Of a DNA stretch of 64,000 nt, positions 8,611 through 16,900 are shown one piece after another. The DNA comes from an uncultured Spirochaetaceae bacterium (GTDB lineage Bacteria; Spirochaetota; Spirochaetia; Sphaerochaetales; Sphaerochaetaceae), in the NCBI GenBank assembly GCA_944390725.1, contig CALXQU010000010.1, positions 23,446-87,445 of the forward strand, read 5' to 3'. How positions within the stretch are numbered: position 1 is the first letter of the stretch; every line of letters begins with the position of its first letter. Made by a program: the position numbers and the translations under genes. The notes beneath the pieces were generated by a model. That model worked only from the letters and a program-made list of their open reading frames with translations, had not been told where the DNA came from and ran no database searches.

Positions 8611-8692
8611 TTTAGATGTATAAACTTTATATGTGTAAATTTTGCATTTTGTTTTGTTATAAAATAATAAATATTATGTATGTATAAAGTCT
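8611..8692. repeat. Repeats downstream of parA operon matching those upstream (candidate parS)
   Basis: TTTAGATGTATAAA at 8611-8624 matches the complement of TTTATACGTCTAAA at 7386-7399 in 13 of 14 positions. TATAAAGTCT at 8683-8692 is the exact complement of AGACTTTATA at 7323-7332. The repeats therefore bracket the two-gene partition cassette in inverted orientation. The region is very AT-rich, so chance similarity is a caution. Confidence 0.5.
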
Positions 8693-8751
8693 AAATAAGG
8701 AATGACTGAACTTAAGTCTTTTGCAATAATTACACAGGAGGGAAGATTTTC

Positions 8752-9264
8752 ATGGAATTCGCAGAGGTAATCAGGGATCGTTATTCCTGCAAGAAGTTTG
8801 ATGGACGACCTGTTGAAAAAGAGCATCTGGATGCAATCCTTGAGGCTGGGCGTCTTGCCCCAACTGCAAAGAATCTTCAGGAACAGAGAATCTATGTCGT
8901 ACAGTCAGCTGAAGGACTTGCGAAAATCGACAAGCTCACTCCCTGCCGTTATGGAGCAGGTACAGTGCTTGTCGTTGCCTTCGATTCAGAGAATGTGTTC
9001 ACCTATCCTGGTGGAAAGCGTGATTCCGGCATTGAGGATGCCTCGATTGTCGCAACCCATCTCATGCTGGCAGCAAAGAATAAAGGTGTAGACAGCTGCT
9101 GGATAAACTTCTTTGACCCTGAAGTCGCTGCAAAGGAACTGGGACTGCCGGAAAATGAGGAAGTGCTGATGCTTTTGGATTTGGGCTATGCAGTTGATGG
9201 AACAAAGCCTCTATCCAATCACGAACAGCGTAAGCCGCTTTCAGAGACCGTCCGGTACCTGTAA
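8752..9264 (+). CDS. Nitroreductase-family flavoprotein
   Basis: This is a 170-residue FMN-dependent oxidoreductase of the nitroreductase fold. It opens with the family signature (FAEVIRDRYSCKKFDGRPV), then 'ILEAGRLAPTAKNLQEQRI', where R and S/T-K residues contact FMN. The 'SIVATHLMLAAKNKGVDSCWI' helix follows, and near the end is a G-Y segment. A strong AGGAGG site precedes the ATG. Short single-domain members such as this reduce nitro compounds, quinones or flavin in anaerobes; the substrate cannot be told from sequence. It stands alone, followed by 650 bp with no clear protein gene. Confidence 0.88.
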   Translation: MEFAEVIRDRYSCKKFDGRPVEKEHLDAILEAGRLAPTAKNLQEQRIYVVQSAEGLAKIDKLTPCRYGAGTVLVVAFDSENVFTYPGGKRDSGIEDASIVATHLMLAAKNKGVDSCWINFFDPEVAAKELGLPENEEVLMLLDLGYAVDGTKPLSNHEQRKPLSETVRYL

Positions 9265-9285
9265 CCGTGTTGTGCCTATGATGCA

Positions 9286-9561
9286 CTAAATGAGCTCTTG
9301 GGCTGTATGCGAACAGATCCTTTCGGGAAGAATCATGATGATTTGCTCAAAAAACGGCCCAAGAAACGCTTTACCTTGCGCAAAACATGAAATTACACCA
9401 CAATTGATCCAGAATGTGTTCTCGGCAATCCTCGTGCGTCTGAGAGGGTGATTTGCTAAAGGGCTCACTTCCCATACGTCGAAATGTGTTTGCGGACTTC
9501 CTTTTGAGGATCTCAAAATGTCCGCTGGTGACCGCAAAAAGTCCTCAACTGTACGGAACAT
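9286..9561 (-). CDS. Doubtful 91-codon ORF, no recognised family
   Basis: This is an open frame of 91 codons in the gap between the nitroreductase and YkgJ genes. I see no Shine-Dalgarno before its ATG, no known domain and no coupling to a neighbour. It is listed only because the gap would otherwise be empty and the frame is longer than most chance frames here. It could equally be noncoding. Confidence 0.2.
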   Translation of the reverse strand: MFRTVEDFLRSPADILRSSKGSPQTHFDVWEVSPLANHPLRRTRIAENTFWINCGVISCFAQGKAFLGPFFEQIIMILPERICSHTAQELI

Positions 9562-9633
9562 CTACTGTTGCTTGACCACCATAATTCCTTTCTGTAAAGT
9601 AAATTCAGAACACTATCAGTTTTATGATATTTT

Positions 9634-9720
9634 GCTGTCGTACCTGGAGACAGCATAGATCAGACTGCAACTCCCAGAGTTCAGGTATCAGATAAGCCCG
9701 GGAATCTTCTCGGGTCTTTT
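9634..9720 (+). ncRNA. Candidate small structured RNA with pseudoknot and terminator
   Basis: About 87 nt fold into three perfect or near-perfect hairpins. The first is GCTGTC/GACAGC (9634-9639 with 9649-9654). The second is AACTC-CCA-GAGTT (9669-9681). The third is a terminator stem, CCCG...CGGG (9697-9714), followed by TCTTTTT. The 9-nt loop of the first hairpin contains TACCTG (9641-9646), which can pair with CAGGTA (9682-9687) right after the second hairpin, forming a pseudoknot. A TATGAT box about 10 nt upstream of the first hairpin could be its -10. No open frame lies within, and the next gene starts 200 nt after the terminator, so it looks like a free-standing RNA. I do not recognise it as a known family. 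Confidence 0.5.
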
Positions 9721-9721
9721 T
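9697..9721 (+). terminator. Intrinsic terminator ending the candidate small RNA
   Basis: The stem CCCGGGAA...TTCTCGGG includes one G-U pair and has a short loop. It is followed by TCTTTTT on the plus strand. It has no protein gene directly upstream, which supports a transcript made of the structured region only. Confidence 0.65.
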
Positions 9722-9917
9722 ACATGCAATCCCTTAATCAGAATCCAGCTCTTCGGCTTTCTCACCTCAAGCGCTTCCTTAAGCCTCTGCTATCAATATT
9801 GCTTATCATCTGGCTCTTCTCCGGTTCTTAGATCATCTGAAAGGATACAGTGCTTATCAACATGGAAGCCCCATCCCTCTTGATATCCATCCCGGATCCG
9901 CGGTATCACTCAGTGCT
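9722..9917. other. Intergenic stretch without recognised features
   Basis: About 200 bp between the RNA terminator and the YkgJ-family gene. I see no good promoter, repeat or open frame here. Confidence 0.6.
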
Positions 9918-10556
9918 ATGGATGGAATAGAGGAAGCGGTAGCGCCTTTCAGGGGAACAAGCGTATTCGGAGACCTTCTCACGGTATGGAACTACTACCG
10001 GTCGATAGAGCATGACTTCAGCGAATTCGAAAGCACATTCGGAATCGCCTGCCCCAGCAGATGCGGCAGGTGCTGCGAGAGATTCATCCCCGATGTCACA
10101 TACCTTGAAGCGCTGCTGATTGCATTCTACCTGACGTCAGTGAAGAAGGAGGATATCTCATATCTTGACGGATGGGGCCTTTCGCATGATAGCTGTCCCC
10201 TCCTCGACGGCAGCACGAAGAGATGCAGGGCATATGCGGTGCGTCCCATCATATGCAGGGTATTCTGCTCTGCTGCCAGCCAGACGAAGAACGGGCTCTC
10301 CTTCCGCGGCTGCCATCTATCCACCGACATGCCCCATATGGTGAGGGAAATCAGCGATAAGGAGCTGAAAGCCTCGCATATCCGCATACCGGTCATGAGC
10401 GAATACGGGGAGAAGATCCGCCAGCTGCAGGAGTGGAATACGGAGACGAAGCTCCTTGATGAGGCCGTCATAGAACTCTCGGCCAAGCTCGAGCTGCTTA
10501 GGCGCATCCTAGCTGAAAGCGGCGACGATGATGATTTCACCCCGCAGGCAAGCTGA
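9918..10556 (+). CDS. YkgJ-family cysteine-cluster protein
   Basis: A 212-residue protein of the YkgJ (CxxCxxCC) zinc/iron-chelating family. The N-terminal cluster is CPSRCGRCCERF (about residues 48-59). The later C-P-L-L...R-C-R-A-Y-x-x-R-P-x-x-C-R motif is the conserved second half, followed by more Cys and His (FRGCHLS). The family is thought to bind a metal through these cysteines; no reaction is established. No clear ribosome site precedes the ATG. It ends one base before the convergent aldo/keto reductase gene. A second, shorter family member lies at 57.6 kb. Confidence 0.82.
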   Translation: MDGIEEAVAPFRGTSVFGDLLTVWNYYRSIEHDFSEFESTFGIACPSRCGRCCERFIPDVTYLEALLIAFYLTSVKKEDISYLDGWGLSHDSCPLLDGSTKRCRAYAVRPIICRVFCSAASQTKNGLSFRGCHLSTDMPHMVREISDKELKASHIRIPVMSEYGEKIRQLQEWNTETKLLDEAVIELSAKLELLRRILAESGDDDDFTPQAS

Positions 10557-11675
10557 TCAGTCCTCGAATCTGGCAGCGACGTCCTTCAGGAGCCTGGTAA
10601 TCGGCAGGCCCTGCGGGCATATGGACTCGCACTGGCCGCAGCCGATGCAGCTGCTGGCCTTACCATGCCCTTCCGCAATCCTCGCATAGCCTGCTGTATC
10701 GAGCGACTTCCTGCCGATGCCGTTTCTGCGTATATCCTCATTGTAGAATGCGAAATAGCCAGGGATGGGGATATCCTGAGGACACCCATCCACGCAGTAG
10801 CTGCAGGCTGTACAGCCAATCATAGCCTCATCCTCGATGATGCCGGCAACCCTATACAGCGCATCCCGCTCATCCGTAGACAGAGGAGCCGGATCATCCA
10901 GAAGCCTGGTATTCTCATCGACCTGGGCGATAGTGCTCATACCGCTGAGGACCATGATCACCCCATCAAGCCCTGCTGCGAATCTCAGGGCCCATCCAGC
11001 TGGCGACAGGGTATCATCAAGCTGATGCAGGACCTCTTCAGCTCTCTGTGGGACGGAGGCCAGCCTGCCACCCTTGACAGGTTCCATGATAATCACATCC
11101 TTGCCATGCCTGCGCGCTGTCTCATAGACCTTCCTGGACTGTACGCTGGTGCTGTCCCAGTCCAGGTAATTGATCTGCAGCTGGACGAAATCGACCTCGG
11201 GATGGGCACTCAGGATCTGGTCAAGCACCTCTGCCGAATCATGGAATGAGAATCCGATCCGCCTTGCCTTCCCCTCTGCCTTGATCCGGCTGATGAATTC
11301 GAAAAGATGGAGATCCTCGGCCTTTCTGAGCTTATCTCCGCCCTTGAGCGCATGGATGAGATAGTAGTCGAAGTACTCCACCCTGCACTTCTCCAGCTGC
11401 TTCGAGAAATACGAAGATGGATCATCCCCTGGCGCCAGCAGGTCCAGCGGCATCTTGTCAGCCAGCACGAATGAGCTGCGCGGATAGCGGCTGGCAAGGC
11501 ATTCGCCAGCAGCTAGCTCCGACTGCTTCTCATGATAGAACCATGCTGTATCGAAATAAGTGAATCCTCGCTCCATGAAGAGGTCAATCATCCGGCATAC
11601 CTCTTCCTTGTCGATATTGCCCTTATCCTCCCCGATTACGGGAAGCCGCATCAGGCCGAAACCAAGCTTCTTCAT
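10557..11675 (-). CDS. Aldo/keto reductase with C-terminal ferredoxin domain
   Basis: The start is set at the ATG at 11675 because AAGGAGAAG lies just upstream and the protein then begins MKKLGFGLMRLP, the usual N-terminus. Residues 1-275 form an NAD(P)H-dependent aldo/keto reductase barrel, with 'TYFDTAWFYH' (Asp/Tyr of the active site) and the YFDYYLIHAL motif. The C-terminus carries two CxxCxxCxxxCP clusters (CTACSYCVDGCP and CIGCGQCESICP) for [4Fe-4S] centres. Such fused proteins are common in anaerobes, and electrons may pass between ferredoxin-type carriers and the barrel. The substrate is unknown. The open frame continues 97 codons upstream without an initiation signal, and I treat that extension as noncoding. 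Confidence 0.88.
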   Translation of the reverse strand: MKKLGFGLMRLPVIGEDKGNIDKEEVCRMIDLFMERGFTYFDTAWFYHEKQSELAAGECLASRYPRSSFVLADKMPLDLLAPGDDPSSYFSKQLEKCRVEYFDYYLIHALKGGDKLRKAEDLHLFEFISRIKAEGKARRIGFSFHDSAEVLDQILSAHPEVDFVQLQINYLDWDSTSVQSRKVYETARRHGKDVIIMEPVKGGRLASVPQRAEEVLHQLDDTLSPAGWALRFAAGLDGVIMVLSGMSTIAQVDENTRLLDDPAPLSTDERDALYRVAGIIEDEAMIGCTACSYCVDGCPQDIPIPGYFAFYNEDIRRNGIGRKSLDTAGYARIAEGHGKASSCIGCGQCESICPQGLPITRLLKDVAARFED

Positions 11676-11853
11676 CTCTTCTCCTTCCAAGGAGGATTCT
11701 ATCACCATTCTGCCTGATGAAGGAGGAAAACAGCAGTGATGATCCCGGACAGGCATCATGCCGGAATTCTTTCCATACTGCGCATGGTCCCCATGCATCC
11801 TTCCAGAGCATTCCGCTCTCTTACTGGATTCCACATCACAAAATGAGATGTCC

Positions 11854-12600
11854 TCACGCCTCGTTGACAGATGCGGAATCTGATGGTAGGTTTTGATTGA
11901 GGCGAGTGGAGACTGTCCCTTGGCGCTGCCCATCGTTCCCGGCCTGCTGGTTTCCAGTGGCAGCACTATAAGCCAAGGGGAATTTCATCATCCTTCCTTC
12001 AAGTTGTCTTCTATATGTTCTCCTGCTGGATATTATGACAAGACCCTTAACTTCTGAATTGTTTATGGCCACAGAGAAAAACCATGTAGCAGGACTATCC
12101 TTTGTCTTGAATACCTTAAAGAATTCAAATGCATCCTTGCCGTTTTTGCTTTTGCCTGGTTCCCTCAGAATCAGAGATGGCCGTTCAAGCGTCGGCCTGA
12201 TCATCCCAAGGAATCCAGTTCTATTCAGATTTACAAGCTTTATATCCTGATGTTCCCCGAATTTGATTTCACCAACAGCTGTCTGTACATTGGTTGAGAA
12301 TTCTTCATTGGCTCGCTCTTCAGAGAATGGAACCGGGGCATATTCCTCAGGTGCAATCTCAAGCTGTGCTATCAGCCCTCTAGCTGTAGCGCTATCCATT
12401 GCTTCTGCATTCCCAAGGTCAACATTGGGGATATCATCATTCATCACAGTTCCATGCTCCTGATTGAAGAAGCGGAAGCCTTCTGCCTCGCTGTCATATT
12501 CCATCCCTGATACGAAAGGCCTATCCTGCAGTGATGCTGCCTGCAGATTCTTCCTGAATACACTTCCTTTCAGCCAACCGGTTGGCTGCCAGTATCCCAT
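11854..12600 (-). pseudogene. PBECR-like nuclease-domain remnant of a polyvalent/phage-type protein
   Basis: The 248-codon frame has a C-terminal half resembling the PBECR (phage-barnase-EndoU-colicin-RelE) nuclease domains found at the end of polyvalent and phage head-associated proteins. The visible pattern is 'IKLVNLNRTGFLGMIRPTLERPSLIL', then TWFFSVAI and 'GLVIISSRRTYRRQL' near the end. The N-terminal 85 residues are not recognised. The frame begins 8 bp past the stop of the upstream gene without a ribosome site, so I regard it as a truncated remnant. It is AT-richer than its neighbours. A functional small nuclease cannot be excluded. Confidence 0.45.
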
Positions 12601-12608
12601 CCGTCCTC

Positions 12609-13538
12609 TTAGAAGGAGACGAAGGTCACTTCTATGGGGAAGTGGTCTGAATACCCGGAGCCTGTGGAGGCATCATATGCATCAGGACGCCCCAGTATGT
12701 CCTCAGCTTCGAATGGCCTTATGACACGGGAGCTGGCATAGCGCCATTCGCTGGAGCTGAATATGCTTGAGCAAAGCAGCGCATTGTCGTAGAAGTACCA
12801 TCCGTCCATATACCAATATGTCCCTTCGGCGCCGCCGTCATCGATAAGCGGCGAATAGAGGATATTCCCGCCTGCCTTGCCGGGATCGGTTGTCACGTTC
12901 AGCGGGATATCAGCCCATCCAGCAGAGGGGTACATCGCCATGCCATCCTCCGGATACCGCGGGTCGGCATTGAAGTCGCCGATCGCGAAAGCCAGCCCTT
13001 CGGCTGATGAGAGGATAGAGCCGATATGCGAGAACTGCCTGAAGCGCACTGCATCGCTTCCTGTCTCCAGGCGGCTGCATGCATGCACGCCCAGGATCGT
13101 GAAGCTGCCGAAAGACATCTCCAGGAAGGGCCTTGCCCCATCGGTTGAATGTATGCGCACCGCATCCGGCCTCTCCTTGGAGATGAACCCCACAGACAGG
13201 GGCTCGCTGCCCTTCGCCAGCCCATAGTACCTGAAGCCCCTCAGGCCGAGCCCCGAGGAGATGAGGTCGGCAAGGACCTCTTCGCTCTCGACCTCGGCAA
13301 GGACAATCACATCGCAGGAGGTATTCCTCGCCAGCATTATGGCGAGATCGCGTATCCTCTCACGGTACGCCTCCTCCGTATAGCCATCGCTCCTGCGGAA
13401 TCCTTCATACTCCCAGCCATCCTCGGCCGAATCAAAGAGGAGATAAGCGTTATAGAAACAGACGGAAAAGCTCTCAGGCAGAGGCTGAGAGCACGAGAAC
13501 AGCAGCAATGCTGCGGATATAAGAACAGAAAGCCTCAT
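12609..13538 (-). CDS. Endonuclease/exonuclease/phosphatase-family lipoprotein
   Basis: A 309-residue secreted protein. It starts MRLSVLISAALLLFSCS, a signal peptide ending in a lipobox (LFSC), so it is probably lipid-anchored outside the inner membrane. The rest has the EEP fold: 'CFYNAYLLFD' near the N-terminus, a D-V-I-V-L-A-E-V-E segment (metal-binding Glu), GDFNADPR (Asp-x-Asn) and a C-terminal SDHFPI (Asp-His catalytic pair). These are the catalytic residues of DNase I, sphingomyelinase and inositol phosphatase relatives. A role in extracellular nucleic acid or phosphoester breakdown is inferred. Confidence 0.85.
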   Translation of the reverse strand: MRLSVLISAALLLFSCSQPLPESFSVCFYNAYLLFDSAEDGWEYEGFRRSDGYTEEAYRERIRDLAIMLARNTSCDVIVLAEVESEEVLADLISSGLGLRGFRYYGLAKGSEPLSVGFISKERPDAVRIHSTDGARPFLEMSFGSFTILGVHACSRLETGSDAVRFRQFSHIGSILSSAEGLAFAIGDFNADPRYPEDGMAMYPSAGWADIPLNVTTDPGKAGGNILYSPLIDDGGAEGTYWYMDGWYFYDNALLCSSIFSSSEWRYASSRVIRPFEAEDILGRPDAYDASTGSGYSDHFPIEVTFVSF

Positions 13539-13582
13539 GAAACAGATACGCTCCAGGAGGCCATTTCCGACAGTCTATCAGG

Positions 13583-14152
13583 TCAGATATCCGACTTGGA
13601 TGAGATGATGCGCGAGACGAGGCCATACGCCTTTGCCTCCTCGGCGCCCATCCAGCAGTCACGCTCGGTATCGCCGGCAACCTCCTCCACGGATTTCCCG
13701 GCAGCATCGGCAATGACCTGGTCAAGCTTCCTGCGCAGCGCGGCGATCTTATCGGCATAGATAGCCACATCGATTGCCACGCCCTTCAGCTGGGAAAGGG
13801 GCTGGTGTATCAGGTACGTGGAATCAGGGAGCGCAAGGCGCCTCTCGGCAGGAACCGCGAGGAAGATAAGCGCAGCAGCCGAGGCCACGAGCCCCATGCC
13901 GATCATGGTGACAGGCGATGATACGAACCTTGCCATGTCATAGATGGCGAATCCTGAGTCGACATCGCCTCCCGGGCTGTTGATATATACGTATATAGGA
14001 TCGGAGGACTCGCTGTCGAGGACAAGAATCTGCCGTGCGAACTCATCCGCCTTATCCTTGTTGATCTCCCCGGAAATCATTATCGTCCTGGTCTTGAGAA
14101 GCCTGTCATTCAGGCTCGGATCCGGCCTGTATTCCTTCTTATCGTTTTCCAT
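13583..14152 (-). CDS. clpP: ClpP protease, variant subfamily
   Basis: This is the proteolytic chamber subunit that works with Clp AAA+ unfoldases. From the chosen start (ATG at 14152) it has 189 residues, with Ser91 in GLVASAAA, His116 in YLIHQPL and probable Asp165 in DTERDCW as the triad. The Ser-His and His-Asp spacings equal those of E. coli ClpP. The active-site segment reads GLVASAAALIF where classical ClpP has GQAASMGA(F/L)L, so this is a divergent paralogue type; another ClpP elsewhere in the genome is likely. A TTG at 14170 is an alternative start, but neither has a ribosome site. TATATT 7 nt before the ATG suggests a leaderless mRNA. Confidence 0.9.
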   Translation of the reverse strand: MENDKKEYRPDPSLNDRLLKTRTIMISGEINKDKADEFARQILVLDSESSDPIYVYINSPGGDVDSGFAIYDMARFVSSPVTMIGMGLVASAAALIFLAVPAERRLALPDSTYLIHQPLSQLKGVAIDVAIYADKIAALRRKLDQVIADAAGKSVEEVAGDTERDCWMGAEEAKAYGLVSRIISSKSDI

Positions 14153-14158
14153 AGGAAT

Positions 14159-14164
14159 GAATAT
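14159..14164 (-). promoter_or_regulatory. Putative leaderless promoter -10 box of clpP
   Basis: TATATT read on the minus strand ends 6-7 nt before the clpP ATG, and no Shine-Dalgarno intervenes. It is one of five such arrangements in the window. Confidence 0.4.
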
Positions 14165-14256
14165 ATCCAAAACACGTAGGGAAAGGAAGAGGTGGACGGA
14201 AAATGAGATGAGCCATCCAGCCCTATCCTGCTGTACAATCTACTTGAGGTGAATGA

Positions 14257-15990
14257 ATGGACAAGGATACCGCAAGAGCGCTGATAGAGACGGCAGCGGG
14301 AAGGGCTGAGGCCGATCTGGTAATCAGGAATGCAAGGATCGTGAACGTATTCACGAGGACAGTGGAGACAGGTTCGGTAGCTGTCAGGGATGGCTATATC
14401 GCAGGATTCGGCAGCGGGATACATGGGAAGGCCGAAGTGGATGCAGGAGGACGCTTCCTCATCCCAGGGCTTATCGATTCCCATTGCCATATCGAGAGCT
14501 CGCACCTGTCGCCTTCGGAATATTCCGATGCGATAGTGCCTGGCGGCACGACGACAGTCATCGCAGACCCGCATGAGATATGCAACGTATGCGGCATGGC
14601 AGGGCTCGACTACATGCTGGAAGCTTCGGAGGATGCGCCGCTATCCGTATTCCTTATGGTCCCGTCATGCGTGCCTGCAACGCCGTTCGAGCATTCAGGC
14701 GCCATAATCGAAGCTGATGATATCGCGGGATACATAGGCAACGGAAGGATCCTCGGGCTCGGGGAGATGATGAACTATCCAGGCGTGGCCGGTGCTGACG
14801 ATAAGGTCCTCGCCAAGCTGGATACCGCCTATAAGGCAGGCAAGCGCATAGACGGCCATGCCCCCTCAATCTCAGGCGACGGCCTCGATGCGTATATCGC
14901 CGCAGGCATAACGACAGACCATGAATGCGAGACCCCGGAAGAGCTGAGGGAAAAGGCCTCGAAGGGCATGTATGTGATGCTCAGGCAGGGCACTGCCTGC
15001 CGCAACGTGCTGCAGCTCCTGCCGGGCGTCGATGAGAGCAACTGGAGGAGGATGCTCTTCTGCACCGATGACTGCCAGCCGCAGACGATGATGAGGGAAG
15101 GCGCGCTCATCAATGGGATCCATCTGGCAATCGGAGCCGGCCTGGACCCGCTTACCGCGATTGCCATGGCCACGCTCAATGCATCGGAATGCTATGGCCT
15201 CAGGGACAGGGGCGCGATCAGCCCTGGCCGCAGGGCTGACTTCTTCCTCTCGGCATCGCTTGAGGATATAAGGGCCGATAAGGTATGGATTGCCGGCAGG
15301 CTTGCCGCGGAAGGCGGGAAGGCCGTCATGAAGGCACCGCATGTAGAGCCGCGCGGCGTCAGCGGGAAGATGGATGTCAGGGATTTCTCCAAGGCGAAGC
15401 TGAGCCTGAAGCTTGCATCGGACAGGGCCCGGTGCATAGACATAATCCCGGGAGGCGTCGTTACGGGGAAAGGAGAGGTCATGGTAAGGCGTGCCGCTGA
15501 CGGCGAATGGATCCATGACAGCGCCGAGGATGTGCTGAAGCTTGCCGTGATCGAACGCCACCATGGCACAGGCAATGCCGCGACAGCCCTTATCCGCGGA
15601 TACGGCATGAAGCATGGGGCGGTTGCCACATCCATTGCCCATGATTCCCACAATATCATCGTGATCGGCGACAATGATGATGACATGGAAGCCGCTGTCA
15701 GGAAGCTCATCTCGATCGGAGGCGGCATCACCATGTTCATGGATGGCAAGGAGCTAGGCACCCATGTGCTGGAGATCGCAGGCCTGATGACGGATGAGAA
15801 GGTCGAGGATGTGGTCAGGTGCCTGGACGCGATGCATGAGGCAGCCTATGGCACGCTCGGGGTGAACAAGGATATAGACCCGTTCATGACGCTCTGCTTC
15901 ATGGCCCTGCCTGTCATACCAGCGCTCAAGCTCACCGACTGCGGCCTATTCGATGTCGAGGCCTTCGGCTTCGTCAGCAGCAGCCTCTAG
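14257..15990 (+). CDS. ade: Adenine deaminase
   Basis: A 577-residue amidohydrolase that converts adenine to hypoxanthine and ammonia in purine salvage. It has the family order: 'DAGGRFLIPGLIDSHCHIESSHL' with the metal-binding His-x-His (about residue 77), 'HAPSISGDGL' (second metal-site His), TTDHE, and the catalytic 'FCTDDCQPQ' (Asp). The C-terminal adenine-deaminase domain ends in a segment with 'IGDNDDDM' and GGG. Length is normal for bacterial Ade. TTGAGGTGA provides the ribosome site and TACAAT about 20 nt upstream may be its -10. It is divergent from clpP. Its last 45 bp overlap the convergent recX. Confidence 0.93.
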   Translation: MDKDTARALIETAAGRAEADLVIRNARIVNVFTRTVETGSVAVRDGYIAGFGSGIHGKAEVDAGGRFLIPGLIDSHCHIESSHLSPSEYSDAIVPGGTTTVIADPHEICNVCGMAGLDYMLEASEDAPLSVFLMVPSCVPATPFEHSGAIIEADDIAGYIGNGRILGLGEMMNYPGVAGADDKVLAKLDTAYKAGKRIDGHAPSISGDGLDAYIAAGITTDHECETPEELREKASKGMYVMLRQGTACRNVLQLLPGVDESNWRRMLFCTDDCQPQTMMREGALINGIHLAIGAGLDPLTAIAMATLNASECYGLRDRGAISPGRRADFFLSASLEDIRADKVWIAGRLAAEGGKAVMKAPHVEPRGVSGKMDVRDFSKAKLSLKLASDRARCIDIIPGGVVTGKGEVMVRRAADGEWIHDSAEDVLKLAVIERHHGTGNAATALIRGYGMKHGAVATSIAHDSHNIIVIGDNDDDMEAAVRKLISIGGGITMFMDGKELGTHVLEIAGLMTDEKVEDVVRCLDAMHEAAYGTLGVNKDIDPFMTLCFMALPVIPALKLTDCGLFDVEAFGFVSSSL

Positions 15991-16398
15991 CGCGGCATCT
16001 ATCTCCGCTGGGGTGAATCCCTTCCTGAGGAGGGCTGCGGCAGCGCCCTCCCTGCCCTTCCTGGCAGACAATACCGATGCATACCGCCTCAGCGGCTCTA
16101 TATAGAGGCCGTCATCCCATGCAGATGAGACAGCGGCAGAGGCAACTGCACGCGGGGAGCCTTTCTCCATCAGCCTCATCATAAGCAGGCTCCTGCCTTC
16201 CGGCGACCTGCGCAGCCTGGAGCGGATGAACGACTCTGCGAACCGCTCCTCGCTGAGGTATCCCTCCCTGAGCAGCCTGCCTGCCGCTTCGGAGATCTCC
16301 TCGCGGCCATATCCCCGGGTCTGGAGCTTCGACCTCAGTTCCTTCTCGGTATGCTCCCTGGCCGCAAGCAGCGATACAGCTTTGTCATAGCACGTCAT
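15946..16398 (-). CDS. recX: RecX-family regulator of RecA
   Basis: A 150-residue protein built of the three-helix repeats of RecX, which binds RecA filaments and limits strand exchange. Characteristic segments are 'YDKAVSLLAAREHTEKELRSKLQTRGY' (here seen around residues 4-30), 'LLREGYLSEERFAESFIRSR' and the later 'LLRKGFTPAEIDAAL'. The reading frame overlaps the end of ade by 45 bp on the opposite strand. No recA is in the window. The protein is small but in the family range. Confidence 0.85.
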   Translation of the reverse strand: MTCYDKAVSLLAAREHTEKELRSKLQTRGYGREEISEAAGRLLREGYLSEERFAESFIRSRLRRSPEGRSLLMMRLMEKGSPRAVASAAVSSAWDDGLYIEPLRRYASVLSARKGREGAAAALLRKGFTPAEIDAALEAAADEAEGLDIE

Positions 16399-16427
16399 AA
16401 GAGGACATTAGCACAGCTGGCGGGATG

Positions 16428-16455
16428 AAAAAAGAGCTTCCGCGCGGGAAGCCCT
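16428..16455 (-). terminator. Intrinsic terminator after rpsI
   Basis: On the minus strand GCTTCC-CGCGC-GGAAGC is followed by TCTTTTTTC, a good rho-independent terminator 20-50 nt past the rpsI stop. It closes the rplM-rpsI transcript. Confidence 0.85.
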
Positions 16456-16475
16456 TTCGTCCATAAGGAAAGCCC

Positions 16476-16889
16476 TTATCTCTTGGAGAACTGGAAGCGC
16501 CTTCTTGCACCGCGCTGTCCATACTTCTTCCTCTCGACCATCCTCGGGTCCCTTGTCATGAAGCCAGCTTCATGAAGGGCGTGGCGATAAGCCTCATCAT
16601 AGGCCACGAGAGCCCTGGAAAGCCCATGCCTGCAAGCCTCTGCCTGCGAGCAGATGCCACCGCCGGCGACGGTGATGACGAGATCATACCTGCCCTGTGT
16701 CTCAGTGACATCGAATGGCTGTACGACCTTGGCAGCATTGGCAGCATCAACGAAATACTGGGCGATGTCCCTGCCGTTGATAGTAACCTTGCCGTTTCCA
16801 TCACGGAGATAGACCCTGGCGACGGAGGTCTTGCGGCGACCTACACCATGTGCGAGATTGATATTCTTCTTCTCTTCGTTCTTAGCCAT
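16476..16889 (-). CDS. rpsI: 30S ribosomal protein S9
   Basis: A 137-residue ribosomal protein of the small subunit whose basic C-terminal tail reaches the decoding centre. Conserved parts are GVGRRKTSVARVYLR at the N-terminus, 'GGGICSQAEACRHGLSRALV' in the middle and the closing 'RMVERKKYGQRGARRRFQFSKR' type tail (GxRxxFQFSKR). It lies 11 bp behind rplM, the normal bacterial pair, and shares its leader and terminator. Confidence 0.97.
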   Translation of the reverse strand: MAKNEEKKNINLAHGVGRRKTSVARVYLRDGNGKVTINGRDIAQYFVDAANAAKVVQPFDVTETQGRYDLVITVAGGGICSQAEACRHGLSRALVAYDEAYRHALHEAGFMTRDPRMVERKKYGQRGARRRFQFSKR

Positions 16890-16900
16890 TTCGCCTCTCC

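Noticed and set aside
9286..9561. Confident protein gene in the nitroreductase-YkgJ gap
   Set aside because: No ribosome site, no family and no neighbour linkage; kept only as a low-confidence feature.
14872..15761. Two long open frames antisense to ade
   Set aside because: Both are shadows of the adenine deaminase gene, with no family match or start signals.
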